A DNA stretch of 36,776 nucleotides from Flavobacterium soyangense. Its GTDB lineage: Bacteria; Bacteroidota; Bacteroidia; Flavobacteriales; Flavobacteriaceae. Shown here one piece after another: positions 31,265 through 36,776 of this stretch. Made by a program: the position numbers and the translations under genes. The notes beneath the pieces were generated by a model. It did no database searches and was not told where the DNA came from. It worked only from the letters and a program-made list of their open reading frames with translations. The stretch is taken from positions 1-36,776 of the forward strand of contig NZ_JADHEC010000034.1 in NCBI RefSeq assembly GCF_015277675.1, written 5' to 3'. Numbering within the stretch: position 1 is the first letter of the stretch; the number at the start of each line of letters is the position of its first letter.

Positions 31265-32238
31265 AGTTGCATCTAAATAAAAACCTTTTTCAGGATGCGG
31301 TAAGAATCACTGCACAGCAAATGAATATTCAGCCTGAGTTTGTTGAAAAAGACTATTGGGTTACTTATGCTTTGCATACTATTTTTAATAATGAAATTGG
31401 AAATGATACCGTATTCAAAGGAGGGACAGCACTTTCAAAATGCTATAAAATGATAGACCGCTTTTCTGAAGATATAGATTTGGTAGTATTGAGAAGGGAA
31501 GGCGAAACGGATAATAAACTCAAAGCAAAATTAAAAACCATTGGAAATGTGGTAGCTGAAGTATTAGCCGAAGTAGAAATTGCAACCATAACTCACAAGG
31601 TAGGAATGATTCGCAAAACTGCACATACTTACAATAAAGAGTTTGAAGGTAATTATGGGCAAGTACGGGATGTTATTGTTTTAGAATCTACTTGGTTGGG
31701 GTATTACGAGCCTTATACCAATAGAATGTTGCATTCATTTATTGGAGAAATGATGATTAATAACGGTCAATCTGATATTGCGGAAGCCAATGGATTACTG
31801 CCGTTTGAAGTAAGAGTATTAGAACCTACAAGAACATTGTGTGAAAAAATTATGAGCTTGGTTCGGTTTTCATATGGAGAAAATCCAATGGATGATTTAA
31901 AGAATAAAATCAGACATACTTACGATTTACATCAACTATTACAACAAAAAGAATTTTCAGATTTCTTTAAATCTCCTGCTTTTGACGAGATGTTAGTAAG
32001 AGTGGCAACAGACGATGTAACGAGTTTTAGAAACAATAACAAATGGTTAGCCAATCATCCAAATGATGCTCTTATTTTTAGAGATTTAGATCTCATTTGG
32101 GAGAGGCTGAAAGATACTTATAACGGTGATTTTAGAAACTTGGTTTATGGAGACTTACCAAAAGAGGAAGCTGTTCTCGCTACTTTGAAAATAATAAGGG
32201 AGCGGTTGATAATCATAACTTGGAATATTAAAGTCTAA
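31261..32238 (+). CDS. AbiEii-type nucleotidyltransferase toxin
   Basis: A 325-residue nucleotidyltransferase of the AbiEii/AbiGii group. The active-site motif is FKGGTALSKCYKMIDRFSED followed by IDLVV, matching GG(T/S)..(S)K and the DxD metal site. LEPTRTLCEKIMSLVRFSYG carries a later conserved Lys typical of the family. It probably modifies RNA or nucleotides and stops growth when the antitoxin is lost, blocking phage spread. The start at 31261 (MKLHLNK) is chosen because it overlaps the antitoxin stop; the longer frame from 31249 only adds antitoxin-coding sequence. Confidence 0.87.
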   Translation: MKLHLNKNLFQDAVRITAQQMNIQPEFVEKDYWVTYALHTIFNNEIGNDTVFKGGTALSKCYKMIDRFSEDIDLVVLRREGETDNKLKAKLKTIGNVVAEVLAEVEIATITHKVGMIRKTAHTYNKEFEGNYGQVRDVIVLESTWLGYYEPYTNRMLHSFIGEMMINNGQSDIAEANGLLPFEVRVLEPTRTLCEKIMSLVRFSYGENPMDDLKNKIRHTYDLHQLLQQKEFSDFFKSPAFDEMLVRVATDDVTSFRNNNKWLANHPNDALIFRDLDLIWERLKDTYNGDFRNLVYGDLPKEEAVLATLKIIRERLIIITWNIKV

Positions 32239-32273
32239 AAAAGTTAGAGGTACTACAGGAAAAACAACCCTAA

Positions 32274-32954
32274 ATGAAAATAATAAATTTCAACATTGAA
32301 AGATTATTGATTTTATCAAAATTAAAATCTATAATCGAATTGATAAAAAGCTATGATGCTGATATTATTGTATTAACTGAAACTAACTCAACGTTAATTG
32401 ATCTAGGTGAAAATTATTTTGCGCAACATTCAAAACCTTTGTCAAAGAATCAGGACAATGTTAATTTTTATAGAGAAGGGGAAAACAGGGTTAGTATTTA
32501 CTCAAAGTTTCCAATAAAAAAAAGGATCCAAACCACTGATGAATTTACAAGTTTGGCTGTAGAATTAGAAACTACTTTGGGAAAATTAGTAGTTTATGGA
32601 ACTATTGTTGGAATTTTTGGTTACAGTAGGGATAAAGACCGTTTCGTGAAAGATTTTAATGAGCAAGAATCAGATTTTAATAAAATTTTTGCAAATGAGA
32701 ATGTTTGTTTGGTAGGGGATTTGAACATATCGCTTTCTGGCTGGATATATCCTAGTAAGGAATACCGTGAAAATTTAAATAATATAATTAATCAGTTTGA
32801 TTTGGATAGTTCAACGGCTAGTATCAAAGATAATATTGACCATATTTTAATTTCAAAAAAGTTTATTAAAAATAGAGAAATTCAAATTGAACCGTTCAAT
32901 GTTGATAAAAAATTAAGCGATCATATCGGAATATGTCTGACATTAATTAAATGA
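32274..32954 (+). CDS. Endonuclease/exonuclease/phosphatase (EEP) family protein
   Basis: A 226-residue protein of the EEP superfamily (DNase I/AP endonuclease fold). Motifs in order: KIINFNIERLL (strand 1 Asn), DADIIVLTETNS (metal-binding Glu), VGDLNISLSGW (catalytic Asp and Asn), IDHILISKKF, and the terminal SDHIGICLTL (Asp-His pair). It is shorter than many members but appears complete. No signal peptide, so a cytoplasmic nuclease or phosphoesterase is expected. It begins 35 bp after the toxin gene and may be cargo of the same segment; whether it works with the AbiE pair is unknown. Confidence 0.8.
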   Translation: MKIINFNIERLLILSKLKSIIELIKSYDADIIVLTETNSTLIDLGENYFAQHSKPLSKNQDNVNFYREGENRVSIYSKFPIKKRIQTTDEFTSLAVELETTLGKLVVYGTIVGIFGYSRDKDRFVKDFNEQESDFNKIFANENVCLVGDLNISLSGWIYPSKEYRENLNNIINQFDLDSSTASIKDNIDHILISKKFIKNREIQIEPFNVDKKLSDHIGICLTLIK

Positions 32955-32979
32955 TAAATTAGATTATTTAAAGGACTAT

Positions 32980-33104
32980 TCTGCTTGGAATGAACTTGCT
33001 GAATATCGAAATTGTTTAAATTTTGAAAATGTTAAAGGAGGTTTTTCAAAACCTTTTTATGAAGAAACATTAAATGCAATTTTAGAATATGTTGAAGCAA
33101 TTAA
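32980..33104 (+). pseudogene. C-terminal fragment of a CheY-like response regulator
   Basis: The frame from 32980 reads NELAEYRNCLNFENVKGGFS then KPFYEETLNAILEYVEA, almost the same as the end of the intact gene at 36130-36531. The N-terminal two thirds, including the phosphoacceptor, are missing, and a one-base loss just before the stop shifts the frame. It is probably left from a duplication or recombination at the edge of the accessory segment. Confidence 0.8.
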
Positions 33105-33517
33105 AACATCCCCTCTGATGCTCGTCTTTGACGAGTACCTACTTAAATTAAAATTCAATTCGAAGCGTTTGCAATGCGATCCCCCCCCCTCAATCGTTAG
33201 AGAAAAATGAAATACTCTACAAAAAATAAAACTCCATTAATAAAACAGCATTCAGTCTGACCAGAATACAAGAAATAATAAACTTCAGACTAAACAGAAA
33301 AACTCTCCCGATCTTTCACTACAAAAATTAAGAAAATTATCTCTATCCAATTATAATAGTATAATAAAAGTTGTATATATTTGAAAACTAATAAAACTTA
33401 AGTGCTAAATACAACATCAATGGCAACAATATGCCCCTTAGCCAAATACCATAGCGATTATACCATTTTACTTTCATTGCAGTTTGAAACACCCTGAAAT
33501 TTGTAAAAATAGTACTA
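33105..33517. other. 413-bp gap with short hairpin and C9 run
   Basis: CTCGTC-ttt-GACGAG (about 33121-33135) is a short perfect hairpin. GCGTTTGCAATGCG (about 33165-33178) is a near-palindrome, followed by nine C (33181-33189), rare in this AT-rich DNA. These look like pieces of a REP-like or small repeat. The rest is AT-rich and no gene is supported. GAAATTTG near 33496 may be a weak -7 box for the next gene. Confidence 0.35.
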
Positions 33518-34087
33518 ATGGAAGACCTTTATAAATACTTAAATCATATTACGCCCATTTCAGATAAAACTTGGGCATTGATAAAAGGCATTTTTGTTCA
33601 AAAAGACTTAAAAAAAGGCGACTATTTTTGCAATGTCGATAGAGTAGCCACCAAAATAGCATTTTTGCAAGAAGGAATTGCCCGTTCCTTTTACACCAAT
33701 AAAGAAGGGCAAGAATTTAACAAAAACTTTTTCGTGGCTCCCGCTTTTATTGGAGCTTACTCTTCCCTTATTACTGAAACACCTAATAAATTGGCTCAAC
33801 AAGTTTTGACAAATTGTACAATTTGGGAAACAGATTATGCAACTATCAGGCAACTGTATGACATTTGTCCCGACCTTGAAAGATTGGGAAGAATTACGGC
33901 TGAACATTATTTTGTAGAAAAAGAAATAAGAGAAGTCAATTTGCTTATGCTTGAAGCAAAAGAATATTACAAAATATTTCAACAGCAATATCCAACCCTC
34001 GAACAACAAATTCCGCAATACCATATTGCCTCGTTTTTAGGAATTACACCGACACAGTTGTCGCGTATCAGGGCAGAAAACCCTTGA
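33518..34087 (+). CDS. Crp/Fnr-family transcriptional regulator
   Basis: A 189-residue Crp/Fnr-type protein. The N-terminal 120 residues form the cyclic-nucleotide-binding-like barrel (KKGDYFCNVDRVATKIAFLQ, EGIARSFYTNKEGQEFNKNF), and the C-terminal winged helix ends with QYHIASFLGITPTQLSRIR. This flavobacterial subfamily lacks the cAMP-binding Arg-Ser motif, and its ligand is unknown. It directly precedes the strictosidine-synthase-like gene, with the perfect palindrome CTTTACATATGTAAAG between them, so activation of that gene is likely. Its C-terminus matches the two Crp/Fnr remnants near the peroxiredoxin genes. Confidence 0.87.
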   Translation: MEDLYKYLNHITPISDKTWALIKGIFVQKDLKKGDYFCNVDRVATKIAFLQEGIARSFYTNKEGQEFNKNFFVAPAFIGAYSSLITETPNKLAQQVLTNCTIWETDYATIRQLYDICPDLERLGRITAEHYFVEKEIREVNLLMLEAKEYYKIFQQQYPTLEQQIPQYHIASFLGITPTQLSRIRAENP

Positions 34088-34096
34088 TATTAATTC

Positions 34097-34141
34097 CTTT
34101 ACATATGTAAAGAGATTTGAAAAAAAACTCACATAGTTTTG
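34097..34141 (+). promoter_or_regulatory. Palindrome and -7 box ahead of the strictosidine-synthase-like gene
   Basis: CTTTACATATGTAAAG (34097-34112) is a perfect 16-bp palindrome, and TAGTTTTG (34134-34141) is an exact TAnnTTTG box. With a start about 6 nt past the box, the palindrome centre lies near -42, the standard class II position of a Crp/Fnr activator. The adjacent regulator gene is the obvious candidate. Confidence 0.6.
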
Positions 34142-34164
34142 CTAAATAATTTAACAAAACAAAA

Positions 34165-35256
34165 ATGAGAAAAATCAAATCAATTATTTTAGTAATTAGT
34201 GGCGCCATTTTAATTCTATCCCATCAGTCCTGCGCCCTCAAGCCTTTGGCTTGGAATCCTCCAATCAATCCTTTATTTGAAGGAATAACCAAACTCAACA
34301 ACGAATTAACAACCGTTGAGAAAATAGATTTGGGAGGTTGGGTTGGTGCGGAAGACATAGTTTTTGACAGTATTGGCAATCTTTATTGTGGAGTTCATAA
34401 GGCTGAAAATGATTTTTCTGACGGTAAAATATTAAAAATTAATCCGGACGGAAAAGTTGAAATTTTTTATGATGCTGGTTCTTGGGTGGCTGGTCTGCAT
34501 TTTGACAAGCAAAATAACTTAATTGCTTTAAGCCATAAACTAGGACTGATTAGTATTAGTCCGCTTAAAAAAGTTGTCGTATTGGCGAATAAAGATGATA
34601 GAGACAGACGTTTCTTAATCCCAAATGGTCTGGATATTGACAGTAAGCAAAATATGTATTTCACAAATACCTCTTCTGAAAGCCCTTACACGATAAAATA
34701 TGGTAGAAAACTTATTCTAGAAATGAGACCTAATGGAGGATTATACCAATACAACCCATCAACCAAAGTAATAACAACGCTTATTGACGGTACTTATTTT
34801 GGTAATGGCGTAGTAATTTCAAAAGACGAGACCTTTTTATTGATGGTAGAAACCACCAAATATCAAATCCTGAAATATTGGCTTAAAGGCTCGAATGCAG
34901 GCAAAACAGAAATATTTATGGACAATTTACCTGGATTTCCAAATGGTATTTCTATTCGTGAAGACGGCACGTTTTGGCTTGGTTTTACAACAAAACGAAA
35001 TGATGCACTTGACAAAATACACCCTAAAAAAGGAATGAAAAAATTTGTTTATGGATTGCCAAATTGGTTACAACCCAAGCAAGATAAGTTTGGAATGGTC
35101 ATGCATCTTTCTGAAAATGGAAAAATATTGAATTCTTTTTTCGACCCCACAGGAATCAAGATGTCCGAAGCGGGATCTGTAAAGGAACAAAATGGTTATT
35201 TGTATATGGGAGGTGATAATTTGCCATATATTGGAAAATATAAATTGGAACCATAG
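34165..35256 (+). CDS. SMP-30/strictosidine synthase-like beta-propeller lipoprotein
   Basis: A 363-residue exported protein with a signal peptide and lipobox HQSC (C23), so probably anchored in the outer membrane or facing the periplasm. Blade motifs are AEDIVFDSIGNLYCG, VAGLHFDKQNNLIALS, IPNGLDIDSKQNMYFTNTSS and FPNGISIREDGTFWLGF, the recurring 'NG(L/I).(I/V)..D' pattern of the six-bladed SMP-30/gluconolactonase/strictosidine-synthase superfamily. Members hydrolyse lactones or other esters, often with Ca, but this group is poorly characterised. It is controlled from a palindrome-bearing promoter next to a Crp/Fnr gene. Confidence 0.8.
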   Translation: MRKIKSIILVISGAILILSHQSCALKPLAWNPPINPLFEGITKLNNELTTVEKIDLGGWVGAEDIVFDSIGNLYCGVHKAENDFSDGKILKINPDGKVEIFYDAGSWVAGLHFDKQNNLIALSHKLGLISISPLKKVVVLANKDDRDRRFLIPNGLDIDSKQNMYFTNTSSESPYTIKYGRKLILEMRPNGGLYQYNPSTKVITTLIDGTYFGNGVVISKDETFLLMVETTKYQILKYWLKGSNAGKTEIFMDNLPGFPNGISIREDGTFWLGFTTKRNDALDKIHPKKGMKKFVYGLPNWLQPKQDKFGMVMHLSENGKILNSFFDPTGIKMSEAGSVKEQNGYLYMGGDNLPYIGKYKLEP

Positions 35257-35268
35257 TGAATATCTAAT

Positions 35269-36032
35269 GAAAAAAATCAAACACTTGAAGCCTTCAATAA
35301 AATATATGTAGCATCACTTTCATGCCCTATGATTCCAATAAGCCAACTAGCAAGTCTAAACTTTGAAACCTCGGTTTCCAACAATTAAACGCTATTACTA
35401 GAGAAGTTAGATAACCATTACCAGTTCTGTAGATATGGGATTCAACATAGAAGCTATTACAACAAAAGTTGTTGAATTGCTTGAGAAACTCCCTATGCCA
35501 ATGGCTTTAGTTACACGGTTGCTGGGGAAGCGGAAAGTAAAGAACATAGTTTAGGTGGTCTCGGCAAGATAATTCTAATTACCATATTTGGATTTCTGGC
35601 TATTTTATTATTGGAATTCAAAACTTTCAAAAGTACTTTGATAGTCCTTTCCGTTATCCCACTTGGTATTATTGGGGCGGTAATAGCATTATTGATTTCC
35701 GGTAACACACTTTCCTTTATTTCTGTAATTGGCATTATAGCTTTGACTGGAATTGAAGTGAAAAATTCTATTCTGCTGGTGGATTATAAAAATCATCTCC
35801 GTCGTGAAGGCAAAACGATAGATGAGGCAATACATAAGGCTGGCGAAACCCGCTTTTTGCCAATTGTATTAACCACATGACTGCAATTGGAGGGTTAATC
35901 CCATTAATGCTGTAACATTCTCCGTTATATTCTCCACTTACATGGGTAATTGTAGGCGGACTAATAAGTTCACTGATTCTATCAAGGGTTGTAACCCCAG
36001 TTTTATACAAACTACTGGATCCAAAAATTTAA
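35269..36032 (+). pseudogene. Decayed C-terminal part of an RND efflux permease
   Basis: Three frames together restore the last quarter of an AcrB-type permease. It begins NQTLEAFNKIYVASL and PMIPISQLASLNFETSVS, then DMGFNIEAITTKVVELLEKL. After a one-base loss comes YTVAGEAESKEHSLGGLGK and the TM stretch up to GIEVKNSILLVDY (TM10 Lys kept), ending at LPIVLTT. A further shift gives MTAIGGLIPLML, a stop, and HSPLYSPLTWVIVGG to the true end. At least four lesions. It is not the source of the intact permease at 18794-21862, which has Glu instead of Lys at the TM10 site. Confidence 0.82.
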
Positions 36033-36129
36033 ATCAAAATTAAATACTCTACTCTACCATTAAATAGTCATTATATAATACCTACTTAATGGTAAAGTGG
36101 ATAGTTCAAAACCAGACATAAACAAATTA

Positions 36130-36531
36130 ATGAAGAAAAATAGTAAAGTATTTATTGTTGAGGATGATAAAATAGCATCTTCAATAATTAATAACATATT
36201 GAAATCAAATAATAGTATAAATAAGTTTGAATTTTTTACAAACGGATTACTTGCTCTTGAAAAACTAAAAACACTTTATGCTATAAATGAAAAACTTCCC
36301 GATTTTATTATATTAGATTTCAATATGCCTATCATGAATGGTTTTGAATTCCTTGAAAATATAAAACATTTAGAAGATATCAATCAAATTCCTATATTTA
36401 TGAACTCTGCTTCGAATGAACTTGCTGAATATCGTAATTGCTTAAATTATGAAAATGTTAAAGGGAGTTTTTCAAAGCCTTTTTCTGAAGAAACATTAAA
36501 TGCAATTTTAGAATATGTAGAAAGCAATTAA
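36130..36531 (+). CDS. Stand-alone CheY-like response regulator receiver (second)
   Basis: A 133-residue single receiver domain, paralogue of 1478-1888. The acidic pair is in FIVEDDKIAS, the phosphoacceptor in IILDFNMPIMNG, the Ser position in FMNSAS and the Lys in SFSKPF, so it should accept phosphate. The ATG at 36130 is preferred to the GTG at 36097 because it gives the same start (MKKN..) as the paralogue. No kinase or output partner is encoded here. The fragment at 32980-33104 matches its C-terminus closely, which points to a local duplication. Confidence 0.85.
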   Translation: MKKNSKVFIVEDDKIASSIINNILKSNNSINKFEFFTNGLLALEKLKTLYAINEKLPDFIILDFNMPIMNGFEFLENIKHLEDINQIPIFMNSASNELAEYRNCLNYENVKGSFSKPFSEETLNAILEYVESN

Positions 36532-36663
36532 ACCTTATACTTGTAATAAAATTAGTAAATAGTGTCTAAAAACTAAAAATCGCTGGTCATTTTACGATAT
36601 CGGTAGCGACATATATGTAACAAGCAAGCCAAGTGAAACCAGATAAAAATTAATAGATAAATA

Positions 36664-36776
36664 ACCCGTTGGGTGTAATTAAACTATTTGTGTTTTAATA
36701 TTGTTTATTGGTCTTTCAAAAATAAATCTATTGATGAATTGAACCAAAGTTAAAGCTGTTATTTTAGCTAAAATTC
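36664..36776 (-). mobile_element. 3' end of an IS982-family element running off the window
   Basis: From the right edge the minus strand reads RILAKITALTLVQFINRFIF followed by ERPINNIKTQIV and a stop at 36679-36681. This matches the typical C-terminal end of IS982-family transposases in Bacteroidetes (RI.AKITA....Q..N....RPI). About 10 bp beyond the stop lies ACCCGTTGGGT (36664-36674), a plausible terminal inverted repeat of the element. The start, active-site residues and other end are outside the window, so completeness cannot be judged. Confidence 0.6.

Noticed and set aside
33608..34024. 138-residue minus-strand open frame
   Set aside because: It is antisense to the well-supported Crp/Fnr gene and has no recognisable domain.

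Overview
The window reads as chromosomal DNA of a low-GC Bacteroidetes, most likely a Flavobacterium or close relative. The support is AT-rich coding, A-rich start regions without GGAGG-type ribosome sites, repeated -7 boxes of the Bacteroidetes form TAnnTTTG, and protein families typical of flavobacteria. There is no intact tRNA or rRNA gene.

Region 1 (1-8.5 kb, mostly minus strand). Three paralogous CxxC peroxiredoxin-like genes are present, one of them killed by a nonsense codon. With them lie a lone CheY-like regulator, a GapN-type aldehyde dehydrogenase, a YgiN-like monooxygenase with a small membrane protein, an Asp/Glu racemase family protein and a short-chain dehydrogenase (SDR). Upstream of two of the peroxiredoxin genes are decayed ends of a Crp/Fnr-type regulator gene. 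A decayed carboxymethyl-hydroxymuconate isomerase-like gene follows.

Region 2 (8.7-18.6 kb). A plus-strand operon encodes a membrane protein, an AhpD-like CxxCxxxH protein, an NTF2/SnoaL-like protein, a DUF2798-like protein, a 4-oxalocrotonate tautomerase and an AraC regulator. After it come an arginase-family protein, a PLP-dependent decarboxylase, a quinone oxidoreductase divergent from an HxlR regulator, a second NTF2-like gene, a second SDR and a TetR regulator. Many of these families handle peroxides, quinones or reactive carbonyl compounds. Shared promoter palindromes tie several together: one operator type for both SDR genes and the TetR gene, another for two peroxiredoxin genes and the AhpD operon.

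Region 3 (18.8-25.1 kb). A minus-strand operon encodes a YVTN-type beta-propeller protein and a complete RND efflux system (TolC, adaptor, permease).

Region 4 (25.35-33.1 kb). Two accessory segments are stacked on the 3' end of a CAT-anticodon tRNA. Each carries a displaced tRNA 3' half at its left end, followed by the same AT-rich terminus, which holds two 12-bp repeats AATCGTGTACTG. The first segment holds five genes for exported proteins built around a CsgG-like protein, plus a truncated integrase. The second starts with an AbiE-type toxin-antitoxin pair and an endonuclease/exonuclease/phosphatase-family gene. The CsgG-like cassette is the best candidate for an undescribed system: it looks like mobile cargo and has no curli subunit or CsgE/CsgF beside it.

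Region 5 (33-36.8 kb). A response-regulator fragment, a Crp/Fnr regulator with a perfect palindrome ahead of its neighbour (a strictosidine-synthase-like lipoprotein), a decayed RND transporter, an intact CheY-like gene and the edge of an IS982-type transposase.
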